A stretch of 64,000 nt of DNA, from contig OY720100.1 of assembly GCA_963082875.1 (NCBI GenBank), forward strand, positions 15,276,591-15,340,590, given 5' to 3'. Position numbers and translations under genes: made by a program. Of this stretch, positions 12,644 to 23,591 are shown piece by piece (position 1 is the stretch's first letter; each line of letters begins with the position of its first letter). The notes beneath the pieces were generated by a model, which was given only the letters and a program-made list of their open reading frames with translations, searched no databases and was not told where the DNA came from. This DNA comes from Corella eumyota. Lineage: Eukaryota > Chordata > Ascidiacea > Phlebobranchia > Corellidae.

Positions 12644-14069
12644 TTACAAAGTCAAAATTTCATGACTACTATCAGTAATTAAAATGGTATGTTCGGATTG
12701 GGCAGATCGCATGTTGTCCTTCGAAACAATAGTCCAACCATCAGACAAAGTTTTAACTACATGAGACCCTTCCATTATAATAGGCTCAATGGTAAAGACC
12801 ATACCAGGCAACATAGGCTGTTTATCTGGAAATAGCTGTCGGTAATGTCTGACATAAGGTGGCCCATGAAAATATCTTCCAATACCATGGCCCACAAAAG
12901 ATTGACAAACACTGTAACCATGGGGTACAACATGTTTTTCAATGGTGCTACCAATGTCATCAACTCTTGCGCCAGGTTTACATATTTTTATAGCTAAGTC
13001 CAATGATCCTTGGGTTACTTCAATTAATTTTTTTGCTTTATCATCGATTTTACCGACTGGAAAAGTGTCCGATGTATCACCATGGAAACCATGCACAAAC
13101 ACAGACACATCGATGTTAATTATATCGCCATCTTCTAATTTTCTAGTATCAGGTATTCCGTGGCAGACCACATTATTAATCGACGTACAAACTGATTTGG
13201 GAAAACCTTTGTAGTGTAATGGTGAAGGGTAGGCACCATTTTTGATAATTTCATTGTGGATTTTTTGGTCAATGTAATCTGTTGTAACTCCAGGCTTTAA
13301 AATTGATTTAATTTTATTAATCTTTAAAACTATAACTTATTGGATATCAATATTCTTAACTTTTGTAAACCTTTCACTAAAAATTACCAATTATTCTTTT
13401 CATTACTCTTCACATCTATAACCGGCAGCGTGGTGTAGTGGTAAGAACACTTGCTACACCACATATGAGGTCGTCGGTTCAATCCCCACTGCTTTCATGC
13501 TGTACCCTTGAGTAGGGGCGCTATAAGCGGTATGAACTCCGGCTGAGCCAGCAATTAATCAGAAGTATAATTATATCCCAAACTGCCACAGGCAACTGGA
13601 GACTGGGTCGGAGTAACTGATGTTACACTATGTTAAGGTCGCGCATTCGACCTTCCCACAACAAGGATAAAGATATATAAAAAAAAATTTATAAAGTTTA
13701 GAGGTACCTCTATTAAAGTTTTAGCAAATTGAAGAATATCTCTGGCAAGCTGACAAGAATTTCTCATACTTTCAATATCTTGTTGTGTTTTAATATCAAT
13801 TTCATTATTTTGCCTTAAATTTTGAAGTATATGAGGTCGATAGTCAGGAGCTTGTATTGTCTATAAAAGAAAAATAATTTCTTATAATCTATCTTCATAA
13901 AAGAAAATTTTTAACAATATTTAATATAAATTTTACATTTTCATACCTTTGGTACTGATAATGTACTGGTCACTAATTCAGGGGTCACTATTTTATGATT
14001 AATATTTTTTGATTTTGTTATCTGTTTTAGAGCATTCCACACAGAGGATAATGACGAATTAATTCTCAT
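12644..14069 (-). CDS. METAP1D: Methionine aminopeptidase 1D, mitochondrial
   Basis: Exons 13947-14069, 13708-13860 and 12644-13294 (- strand, all phase 0) encode about 308 residues (human 335). The enzyme removes initiator methionine from mitochondrially made proteins. The N-terminus is basic and hydroxylated with almost no acidic residues, as in a matrix presequence. The catalytic domain has the type 1 metal ligands: Asp in INIDV, Asp in FHGDTS, His in VGHGIG, Glu in FTIEPII and Glu in SAQSEHT. AYPSPLHYKGFPKSVCTS is the usual family signature. The start was chosen because exon 1 opens with ATG just after a TTACAG acceptor, and the following residues align in register with the mammalian protein. 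The 13295-13707 intron holds a SINE. The 5' end overlaps the predicted end of the upstream gene on the same strand. Confidence 0.93.
13424..13687 (+). repeat. tRNA-SINE, subfamily A
   Basis: Complete head and tail, internal small deletions; in a METAP1D intron. Tail stem is AGGTCGCGCATTCGACCT. Confidence 0.9.
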
Positions 14070-15191
14070 TATTATCTTTGCCCTGTAACATAAATACAGC
14101 GGCAATTTTTTTAACTGTTGTCCAATGGATTAGCAATTATTTTAAAAAAAAATTTTTATTAAGGCAAAAAATTTTTGAATATTCAGTTAAAACAGCAATT
14201 AGATTAAATAATTTAATGTTGTTAATTACCTTTAATTCTGATATTTTATTTGAAATAGTATTGCTAGCTCGCGTTGCTACCTTTTTTGAAACTCTCCCAA
14301 AACGCTCACTAAGTTCTGTGACAGTTACACCGTGATTTCTCCTTAAAATTAATTAAAGTCAAAATTAAGATTCAAAAATGTAAAGGAACTTCAAAAAGTG
14401 TTGTTTTTTGTTCAACCGAGGCAATAATAATAATACAAACTTTTACCTATCCTGATCGTGGAGTTCTGGTGAAAGTTGAATTTGGTACCAAATCAAAATC
14501 AAGCTTCCAAAACCAACCAAAAATACAATGTTAAAACGTCTAATGAAAAATTGCAGCAATTTAGATCGCTTTGGAGGTGGAGGCTCTTGTTTAATTCTAA
14601 ATATACAAATTAGTAATAATATTAAATTTTAAAAAGCTTAAAGGGGAAATACAGTTTGTGCATTAAGTGATTTATATGCCATACTAATTTTTTTTTTGTA
14701 TATTTCTTAATCCTTCATGTGTGAAGGTCGAATGCGCGACCTAGACATAGAGTAACAACTGTTAACCTGACCCAGTCTCGAGTTGCCTTTAGCAGTTTGT
14801 GATTTTATATAGATTATAATTGCCCGGTAATTATTGTCCTGAATAAATGCTGGCTCAGCAGGAGTTCATACTGTTTTTAGCATTACCTAAAGGTGCTTCA
14901 GCATGAGAGCAGTGGGGATTAAACCCATGACCTCATGTGTGGTGTAGCAAGTGTTCCAATTAATTAAATTTCACTTATATGTTAAACTTGTCATTAGTTT
15001 TTAGTAATAAAAAATATTTTGAAAAATAAATTTAACCTTTTAACTTGGGGCTCCAAACTGCTGTTTGTAGTTGTCTTTATTTGATCACTCAAATATCGAG
15101 TTTGGTTTGTTATTTTACTATGTCTTATACGAGTTCCAAACGTTAAATAGGATTGTTTAAGGCATGTACTATAAAACCTTATTAATAGCAT
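14059..15191 (-). CDS. Unrecognised single-pass, probably mitochondrial membrane protein
   Basis: Exons 15037-15191, 14447-14596, 14230-14341 and possibly 14059-14082 (- strand), with consistent phases, encode about 146 residues. The N-terminus (MLLIRFYSTCLKQSY) is rich in Arg, Lys, Ser and Thr and lacks acidic residues, as in a mitochondrial presequence. A proline stretch (EPPPPKRSK) precedes one strongly hydrophobic segment of about 20 residues, followed by a polar, basic, helical tail. The first ATG at 15191 is used; a longer frame upstream would need a TTG start. The C-terminal end is uncertain: reading through the last donor adds 31 codons and passes an AATAAA at 14155-14160. It lies head-to-tail in front of METAP1D, which suggests a shared transcript. 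I do not recognise the family. Confidence 0.65.
14083..14088 (-). promoter_or_regulatory. Splice acceptor 13 nt before the METAP1D ATG (candidate trans-splice site)
   Basis: The - strand reads TGTTACAG followed by 13 nt and the METAP1D ATG. It can receive exon 14230-14341 of the upstream gene by cis-splicing, or a spliced leader. A - strand AATAAA at 14155-14160, about 70 nt upstream, fits the polyadenylation plus trans-splicing arrangement of tunicate operons. Confidence 0.5.
14691..14957 (-). repeat. tRNA-SINE, subfamily A, head-truncated
   Basis: Tail to GTGTAGCAAGTGTTCC; first intron of the unrecognised mitochondrial-type gene. Confidence 0.88.
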
Positions 15192-16248
15192 TTTCAATTC
15201 TTACAAAAACAATAAATAAACAATTAATATTTTATGTTATAACAATTCAAAAAGATTGTTTTATTCAAACTATTTTGTAAACAACAAATAAAAGTCACGT
15301 AGTCTTAAAATAACGGGACTTACCCTAGGTTGACATTAAATATTTATGCACTTTTTATAATTTCTTTACAAAAAATACGAACACCTGTTATTAAATTCCT
15401 TTAAAATTAGTATTCATATGGTATTACTACCTTTAAACTTTACAAATCTTAAAAAGGTTTATTTAAATATAAAAAAAATTCTTAAAGTTATGTTGACCTC
15501 TGTCGCCCACTACCGGATCGGGATTTTCCTAAGCCCGGCAAAGAAAATCGAGAAAAATACAAGCTGTAAAAGTGGAAGATAAAGGACTGATTGTAATATT
15601 TATATTCAAGTAAATATATAACAAAGACGGTAATAAATAAAAATATTTAAGAAAAGAGTAAACTAACAAAGGTAATATTTAATTTGTTTATGTTTTTGTC
15701 ATTTTAAATTATATTAAACTTGTAATATTAGTTTAATAATTACTTAAATTATACAATTATTAATGTACTGTTTAGGGAAGTAAATTTTAAGTTTTGGTTA
15801 ATAAATTCTTTTTTTTGCAGTGCAACTGTTAAAAGATATGAAGTTTAAAAAAAATGACTCATTTGTAAAACTGTGTTTTTTTTAGGTCTGTTTGTCTGTT
15901 ATTTTTCATTTGTTAGAAAAAAGATACCGGCAGCGTGGTGTAGTGGTAAGAACACTTGCTACACCACTCATAAGGTCGTGGGTTGAATCCCCACTGCTTT
16001 CATGCTGTAGCGCCCTTGAGTAATGCGCTATAAACGGTATAAACTTCTGCTGAGCCAGCACTTGATCAGCAGCATAATTATCGGGCAATTATAATCTATA
16101 ATATCCCAAACTGCCACAGGCAACTCGAGATTGGGTCGGAGTGACTGATGTTACTCTATGTTTAAGTCGCGCATTCGACTTTCCCACATCGAGGATAAAG
16201 ATATATACAAAAAAAAAAAACTAAAGATATACAAACAAACTTTTAGAT
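15192..16248. promoter_or_regulatory. Divergent region between the mitochondrial-type gene and COX20-like gene
   Basis: The two mitochondrial-type genes point away from each other across this 1.06-kb stretch. A full SINE (15929-16219) occupies the right end, and a GC-richer patch at 15500-15560 may be the promoter core. A TTTTAG acceptor sits 2 nt before the COX20 ATG, so a 5' UTR exon or spliced leader is expected. Confidence 0.5.
15929..16219 (+). repeat. tRNA-SINE, subfamily A, full length
   Basis: Near-consensus copy ending 29 nt before the COX20-like ATG. Confidence 0.93.
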
Positions 16249-16539
16249 ATGGGTGTTTTTGATGATATGTACAAATTGCTAGAAAACGACTGTGCAAGAG
16301 TCCCTTTAATGTATGGGATAGGCACTGGCTTTGCATTTTCATTGTTGGACTTTACTATGAGAGGGATTCCTCGGAAAGCGATTGTTACGATGGCCGTTGT
16401 GTTTTTACCAGTAACTGTCGGCGGTTCTCTTTTTTGCGACTATACAAGAGTTTTAAAAACAGTCAAAAGTGAACAGTTTAAGGAGGCTCAACGCTATAAG
16501 CTTCTGACAGACGGAACTGAAAAAACCGAATACAAATAA
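16249..16539 (+). CDS. COX20: COX20-like cytochrome c oxidase assembly factor
   Basis: A single-exon frame of 96 residues. The pattern ENDCARVPLMYG followed by two hydrophobic helices (about residues 18-36 and 45-62), then a CDY motif and a charged helical tail, resembles human COX20/FAM36A (CARHSILYG, two helices, HCRYNY, charged tail ending near EGT). COX20 is an inner mitochondrial membrane chaperone for COX2 in complex IV assembly. It is shorter than human COX20 (118 residues), mainly at the ends. The ATG lies 2 nt after a TTTTAG acceptor. The only nearby AATAAA (16535-16540) overlaps the stop codon, and the next gene starts 180 bp downstream on the same strand. The assignment rests on pattern, not alignment. 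Confidence 0.65.
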   Translation: MGVFDDMYKLLENDCARVPLMYGIGTGFAFSLLDFTMRGIPRKAIVTMAVVFLPVTVGGSLFCDYTRVLKTVKSEQFKEAQRYKLLTDGTEKTEYK

Positions 16540-16718
16540 ATGTTTGATTTTTTATAATTTCTTTATTATTATTTGTGAACTTTAATTGTGCCTAGTTGTT
16601 CTCTGTTGTTTGAGATTGTGATAGCCTAGCAACAATTTTCATTTTTTTAGAAATATTAAAAATTAGTTATTTTAGTACTACATTTAATTTAATTTGAAAA
16701 GAAGAAATTTTATTTGAA

Positions 16719-18447
16719 ATGGAGAAGGTGGTCGACAACATTGATACCAAGGTAAAATTTAAAATAAAGAACTTTTTTTAAAAACTGAAGTTATTAAACA
16801 TAAACTAAACAATAATCTATTTAAACAACCTACTTTTTTGTATGGCCCTTAGCTATTTTTATTGTATATTTTAAATCACTTGCTAGGCAGCTCGGTGTAG
16901 TGGTAAGAACACTTGCTACACCACACATGAGGCCGTGGGTTCAATCCCTACTGATCTCATGGTGTAGCGCTCTTGAGTAAGGGGCTATAAACGGTATGAA
17001 CTCCTGCTGAGCCAGCACTTAATCAGCAGCATAATTATTGGGCAATTATAATCTATAATATCCCAAACTGCCACAGGCAACTCGAGACTGGGTCGGAGTA
17101 ACTGATGTTACTCTATGTTTAAGTCATGCATTCGACTTTCCCACATCGAGGATGGAGATATATACAAAAAAAAATCCACAAAAAATCAGTATTTAAATCC
17201 TTTTACAAATTTCCTTCTCACATTAAGAAAAAGGTTACAACAAATAATACCGTAAATTAACTTGTGTTTTCTGTAGTATGTTAAAACTGAAGAAAGTATC
17301 AGAAAAATGAATGAAAGATTGGATGGTTTTAATGACAGACTACAAAACAATGAAATACAAGAAGATGAAAAGGTCAACTTAACAAAAAAATTAAAAGAGG
17401 CAAGACATTTTCATCTAAATTGTTTGAATTTTTGGTAGTTAATTTCTATTTTATTGTGGAACTATATAGGTGGCGTGGTGTAGTGGCTAGAATGCTTAGT
17501 TAAGTGCGAAGTCGTGGTTTTAATCCCCGCTGCTATTATGCTGTAGCGCCCTTGAGTAAGGTGCTTTAAATAAAAACTTCAGCTAAGCCAAACCTAATCA
17601 GCAAGTCCACTTTAAACTGGGTCAGGGTAATAAATGCAACATTAAATTTAAGTGGTCGGGCTTCTTACATAGCAAATTAATTTATTTTTTCTTCTTTTTA
17701 AATAAAATCTTTTTGCTTTCAGGTGAAGGGAGATTTCGCTGAAATAAGAAAAGAAGCACTCGAGTTAGCTCAACTGCAGAAAGAAATGGCAACAGCATTT
17801 CAAGAACAAATTTTATCCACTGTTCAAACCTTACAAACTTTGACTGATAAACAAACCGCTTCTGTGGTAAGTAATCTTTAATTTTTTTGATTATAAATGC
17901 TTGAAATGTTGCCAACTTTTGTTTTATAGTTGACACCTTAAAAAAATAACAACTTTATATCACGCAATACTTGTACTTTTGTTGGTTAAAGACTAACATG
18001 GTCTACGAATATTAAATTTAAGAATATTTGGACTTAAGTTAAACCAAATTTGAGCACTTTAAAATGCTTTTTCCACAAAGATTTTTTCTATTTTTTGGCA
18101 CCCCTAAATTTAACCAATTTTTTTTTGAGGTTGATGCAACGTATATATATATATATACATGTAAAGCATAATAGTCAAGGGTGCTATGGCATGAAAGCAT
18201 TACGATTAGAACTAAGGACCTTATTTTGTTGTGCCCAAACCACTGAGCCATTATATATTTGTATTCATATAAAAAAACATTGGTAAAAATTTTATATAAT
18301 GTATAACCTTTTGTGGAAAATAAAATAAAACTTAATTGTTTGTTTTAGAATTCTACAGAATCAGCAAATCATGCAATTAATACTCTTATTGGACAATCCA
18401 ACGTTGCTGAAGCTTTAACAGAGAAATTAAAAAATTCAAGAGAATAA
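16719..18447 (+). CDS. Small coiled-coil protein, family not recognised
   Basis: Exons 16719-16751, 17277-17399, 17723-17866 and 18349-18447 (all phase 0) encode about 132 residues. The sequence is mostly charged helix with heptad-like spacing (ESIRKMNERLDGF, EIRKEALELAQLQKEM), so a coiled coil is expected; there is no signal peptide or membrane segment. The donor of exon 2 is either a good GC donor (GAG/GCAAGA, giving 17399) or a weak GT donor at 17372; both keep the frame, and the GC version extends the helix. The gene lies 180 bp after COX20 on the same strand. Size and helicity recall BLOC/BORC or similar adaptor subunits, but nothing diagnostic is visible. Confidence 0.7.
16887..17175 (+). 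repeat. tRNA-SINE, subfamily A, full length
   Basis: Near-consensus, first intron of the coiled-coil gene. Confidence 0.92.
17470..17668 (+). repeat. tRNA-SINE, degenerate copy
   Basis: GGCGTGGTGTAGTGG head, AGCGCCCTTGAGTAAGGTGC and a shortened 3' part; intron of the coiled-coil gene. Confidence 0.75.
18172..18254 (-). repeat. tRNA-SINE fragment, degenerate
   Basis: AGGGTGCTATGGCATGAAAGCA then a B-box remnant and CCACTGAGCC; last intron of the coiled-coil gene. Confidence 0.55.
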
Positions 18448-18910
18448 AAACTAATATTACAAATAATATAAATGCAAATAAGCAAAGTCTAAAAGGTCAT
18501 AGGATATTTGAAAATTATTGAGTTTATTATTCCACACAACCAATGTTTTATTTTTATGTGTACTGCCATTTATCTAATAACTTGTGTGTAAATTTACCCT
18601 ATTTTTTTGTCATTAACACCAAAATTCTTGATTTTTAACTTTTTTTTCTAATTAAAAGTAACAATAGGTTATTAATCATTGAAAAATTAATTGCATAATA
18701 ATAAAAAGACCTATACAGGAAACATAGTAATTAATCTTTTCTATTTATTTTCTATTTGTTAAATTGTTTCTATTTACACCCTGCTTTTAAATTTGTTATA
18801 TGTGACATGATTTTGTAAAGCAAATACAATAAAATAAACTAAAAAGCAGTCGAGTAATAAGTTTGCATTAAAGTTAAATAGAATTTATTGACTTTCTTTA
18901 AATATAAGTA
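18448..18910. other. Intergenic, coiled-coil gene to adhesion GPCR
   Basis: 463 bp of AT-rich sequence with AATAAA at 18443-18448 (overlapping the upstream stop) and again near 18825. No SINE or other element is recognisable. Confidence 0.5.
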
Positions 18911-21900
18911 ATGTTGTTAATAAAAGCTTTAAAAATTTTGGTGGTCTTGAATTTTGCAGTAGCAGGTTTGTTTTAATCCAAACTATATTAAATATAAGTA
19001 ACAAAAAAATTATTCATACCAGTTAAAAAAATTAGTGTTTAATAACATTTGTTTTATGAAAGGTTATGATGCATTGCTTAGTGGACAATGTCCAGCTTTA
19101 GTTTGGGATGACCCACAAACAAATACAAGTATTTCGTTCCCTGCTGGCTATAAAGGAAGCCTTACATACAGCGATAACAAATGCCCAAACGGTATCTCAA
19201 CTTGATGTACAAATTTGCCAAAATTTTTTTTATTTTTTTATCACTTTAAAGTTTAATATAAATGATATACTAACATTACACACCAAGATTTTACAATCTT
19301 AGTTTTGAATATGTTGTAATCCAGGTAGACCTTTGGCTTCTAGATATTGTAATATTGACTTTGCATCAAAATTCACCACATTATCTTGTTTGAAAGACTC
19401 TAAGCAAGTATTTACAGAAGTAAAATCATTTTATTTAATTTTTTTGTATTAAAGCTTAACCAAATATAACATTACTTTTTATTAGTTATGTTGTATAAAC
19501 TGGCTTAATAGCAAGTATTTTATTTTCTTAAATGGCCTTAGGTAAAATCTCTAACAAGAACATCAATCAGCATAAATCAACTAGGATTGGTTACCAAAGC
19601 AATCCAAAGCCCAACTGAGCTTTCAGAAGCCACTTCAGCGCTCTATGCAGTTGCAAGAGATTTACCTTTTACAGACGAGGTAATAAAACACAAACTAATA
19701 TAACATTTAATTGCAGCAATATGCAAAACTACCAAGGGCAATACCGTGTTAGTATAACAGAATATATTTCTGTTAGGTTAATCTTTCCACATCAAAAAAA
19801 TAATACATTATATAAATTTATTAGGCCTATATTGTAGTTTCTGTTATTAAGAGTTTTTTTTAAGTAATTTTCATTTATATTTTTTTATTTTTAGTTTGGT
19901 CGAAGTGCTGACATTAAACCTCCTATAATTTCTTCTGATATAACTTTAATGAATGTGTTCTATGGAATTAACAATCTTATTAATGCAAGTGAATCAATGC
20001 CTAGGTAAGCAACTAAAAATATATTAGATTACAGAATTGATTCTTAGTATTCTTAACAATCTGTTGTAAACGTAGTTTTGAGGAAAACCCTAACGTAACA
20101 CAGGACCTTAGAGGGGCGTTAGATTTAGTCGCTTTCTCAGGAGCTTATGATGATTTTTTAATGAACCAAATTTCTTTAACCAACTTTTTGCTACAGGTAA
20201 CAAAATTAATAAAAACAAAAATCTTAAAAAAGAAAACACTTTTTCATCCGAAGAAAATATGTTTACCGGCAGCGTGGTGTAGTGGTAGGAACACTTGCTA
20301 CACCACACATAAAGTCGTGGGTTCAATCCCCACTGATCTCATGCTGTAGCACCCTTGAGTCAGGCGCTATAAACGGTATGAACTCCTGCTGAGCCAGCAC
20401 TTAATCAGCAGCATAATTACCGGGCAATTATAATCTATATAACATTCCAAACTGCTACAGGCAACTCAAGACTGGGTCGGAGTAAGTTTCTTTATGTTTA
20501 AGTCGCGCATTCGACTTTCCCACATCAAGGATAAAGATATATACAAAAAAATGTTAAAAACTTAAAATATTATCAATCTAATAAAAAATCTTAATTAAGT
20601 TAGTTTAATTTTGCAGGAAATTTCCCCAACATTCAAACAAACAGACAACCAATCTTATGCTGATTTACATTACACTGGTCAGCTTTTCTCTGATTCCAAT
20701 TTTAATGTTTCATCAGCAATGAGTTCACCTCTTTCTGTAACAGTTCCAGGCACTATTTTAGACAATCTTAATTTACAAGAAAATGTGTCATCCCAGCAAA
20801 ATGCTACTGAGCTAGCTGTCAAGTTTTTGCTGTTTGACAACGATAAATTATTTCCATCAATGTATAATCCAAGCCAGGTAAATGTTATAAATGTTTCAAG
20901 AAAATTTTACCATCATAGTTAGATTAATTAATCTAGCAAGTTATGTTTAATTGATCAAATAATTTAAAATATATAAATTAGTTCCTAATAATATCTTTTA
21001 CCTAGTTATTTTTAGACCTAAAAAGGAATTTTAAAATCCAAATTTTTTTTACTAAGATTTTGTCAATTAATGCAATACCAATGACAAGAGATAACTTTTC
21101 AACCCCAATCACTCTTGTTTTTAATAATTCAAAAATATTAAAAGAAACTCACCCACCTGATAACCCACTAAAGGTAAGCAACTAAAAAGGAAAACATAAA
21201 AAATAGAATGATTTAAAATAATTTTTAAAACTCTTCTGTTTAAAAATGTAAAATAATAATTGGGATTTTTCTTTTTCCCAATTTTATTTCTAAAATTTCT
21301 TTTATTTTTAGCGAGTTATATCCAATGTACATTGTGGTAGTTGGGCACAAGGACATTGGTCAATATCCACTTGTGAGTTAGTAAAAAATCGATCCATGCC
21401 AACTTGTCAGTGCTATGCATTTGGAACTTTTGCACTGCTTATCGTAATGTTTTTATTATGCTTTGTTTTAAGGATTAATATAGGTTTATATAATAATCTA
21501 GGCTTCTACAAAGGCTTATAGTAATTTTACGTCTATATTTTTTATTTACTCCTAATTTGTAAATAATTTTTAGAGCACAGATGAGGTCCTTACAAATGTT
21601 TCTCTTACTGTGATTAGTTACGTTGGGATGGCAATTACTCTGATATTGCTCATGTTGACTCTGTTTAATATATTAGTTGTGCCGTAAGCATTTGATGTTC
21701 TAATCTAAATTTTTGTTTTACACATCTAATAGTTTTTATGTAATAATTATCTCAATCATTTCATCAAAAAAACATTAACATTTTTTTAGAGAATTACGGA
21801 GGCGTAAAATAACTTTTGTGAATGCTAATATCTGTGGTAACTTAATTGTTCTTTATCTATTAACAACATTTGGAATTGGTGCAGTTAACTATCCTGTCTG

Positions 21901-23137
21901 TAACTATATTGCAGCTTTAATTCAGTATGAACTTCTTTGTTCCTGGGCTTGGATAACAATGAATTCATACAAAATGTTTGAAGACTTGTCAAGGGTTAAC
22001 ATTTGTTTATTTTTTTATCAAATCAGCATAATATACTAGCAACTAATAGTTATACATGATATTTTTATGATAAAATAAGATATAGCCTATTTACTGTTAA
22101 CATCTTAATAAAAAAATTATATTGTACAGATTTTTGGTGGCAGCAGATTATCTATTACAAAAATGGTGATTACTGGATATTTTAGTCCATTTGTGGTTGT
22201 TATTCTTAATGTTGGGTTAACCCTGTTTTACTTGGATAAAACACAACCAATATTTGATATTGAAGGTAAAATATATTTTTATTATTGATTGGAAGTAAGA
22301 TTTTAGGCCCAGTTAAATAATTTTAAAATTAAAAAACTAGCCTATGCTGTTTCTACTGTCACAGTTCTGTAAGTAGTCAATTTTTTAGTTTTAGAGGGTC
22401 ATACAAGCACATATTTTAAAATTTTTCTTGGCTAAGTTTTTTAATATATAAATCTTGAATTTTGGTTCTTTTTATACAGATTTCCCAGTCTCACATTATA
22501 GGTCGCCAAGAATGTGCTGGCTACATGGGTATTCTCTTGAGCTAGGAGTGCTCTTACCTATTGGCCTAATGCTTATATTCAACATCATTCTATTTATTTC
22601 AGTTCTTAGGTCTTTATCAGTTAGATTTTCTGAAGTAAGTTTTTTTAAATATGTATATTGAATTCATGTGGATTTTAATAGGCTAAATATTGAACTGAAA
22701 TTTATTTTTTAGATCAACTCGTTGTCAGAGAAAAAGGATTGCTGGCAGCAGTTAGGTATGGCAGTTTTGATTGGTATTACTATGGGATTGAGTTGGATTT
22801 TTGCTTATTTGTTGCTTATATCACCTGACCTGGTTTATCAAAGAATAATGAGTTCTATGTTTACCATTTTTGTATCACTTCAGGTATTACTATTTTATGT
22901 TTTTATTGGATTTAGACTAATGTTAGTTGCAAAAATGCAATACCTAATATTATTATAATTTTTAATGCATATTAAATTTAATAAAATATTGGGTATTAAT
23001 TTTTCTTTAACAACATTTTTATTACTTTTTAGGGATTTGTTTTATTTTATCTGAATTGCTTTAGACAACGAAAAATTGTATTCAAATGGCTTTCTTCTTT
23101 TGGCCCTCAATCTGAAACCACTACAAATACCTTGTAG
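18911..23137 (+). CDS. Adhesion G-protein-coupled receptor with degenerate GPS
   Basis: Fifteen exons (18911-18965, 19063-19191, 19325-19419, 19542-19679, 19895-20004, 20076-20196, 20617-20877, 21006-21173, 21312-21443, 21574-21683, 21790-21994, 22130-22265, 22480-22634, 22713-22883, 23033-23137) sum to 2091 nt, 696 residues, with all phases matching. A signal peptide (MLLIKALKILVVLNF...) is followed by a Cys/Trp segment resembling the short hormone-receptor-like motif of aGPCRs (residues ~25-90), a GAIN-like region, the GPS (about 365-402) and seven hydrophobic helices (about 410-670) with a short tail. The class B2 pattern is clear: ELRRRKITF in loop 1, a Cys-Trp in extracellular loop 2 (PRMCWL) and GMAVLIGITMGLSWIF in TM6. 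At the GPS the usual His-Leu-Thr reads Ala-Phe-Gly, so self-cleavage is not expected. Ligand and orthologue are unknown. Confidence 0.9.
20268..20551 (+). repeat. tRNA-SINE, subfamily A, full length
   Basis: Near-consensus, intron of adhesion GPCR 1. Confidence 0.92.
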
Positions 23138-23591
23138 AAAACTTTATTAGAAAAATCATAATATTTGTTTTTTATTTTGTTTTAAAGTATAATCTATTAA
23201 GTTGTGAATTTTTAGAAGAAATTTATAAAGGTTTTTACAATAAATAAATAAAGAAATATGTAAGTAAAAAAATGAATAAGGCCATTAAGCTCAGTAGCGT
23301 ATTATTGTTTTAAACTTCTGTTATTAAACACAAACAAAACCCTAATACTTTGATTAAAGCATTTAAATTACTAGTTTTGCTGATTTGAATTATCGAGGAT
23401 AAAATCAATAAATCTAATTTCAAAGTGTTTACCTCTATTAATAAAGTACCTATTTTATTATTGTGATGAACAGGTTTTGCAAATATCGTGTTGTGGTAGC
23501 AAATAATATTATAAAACGTTTATTTTGAATGAATAAGGACTAAATTTACCGTATTTAAATTAATAAGAACTTAAATTACTTATTTAAAACC
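23138..23591. other. Intergenic, adhesion GPCR to NFYC
   Basis: 454 bp. An AATAAATAAATAAAG cluster near 23240 is the likely polyadenylation signal of the GPCR. The rest should include the NFYC promoter and 5' UTR; no specific sites assigned. Confidence 0.5.

Noticed and set aside
14994-15197. Start two codons upstream of 15191 for the mitochondrial-type gene
   Set aside because: That codon is TTG, not ATG; the first ATG is at 15191-15189.
18039-18286. Overlapping open frames on both strands near 18.1-18.3 kb
   Set aside because: They cover intron sequence and a decayed SINE fragment, with no support as exons.
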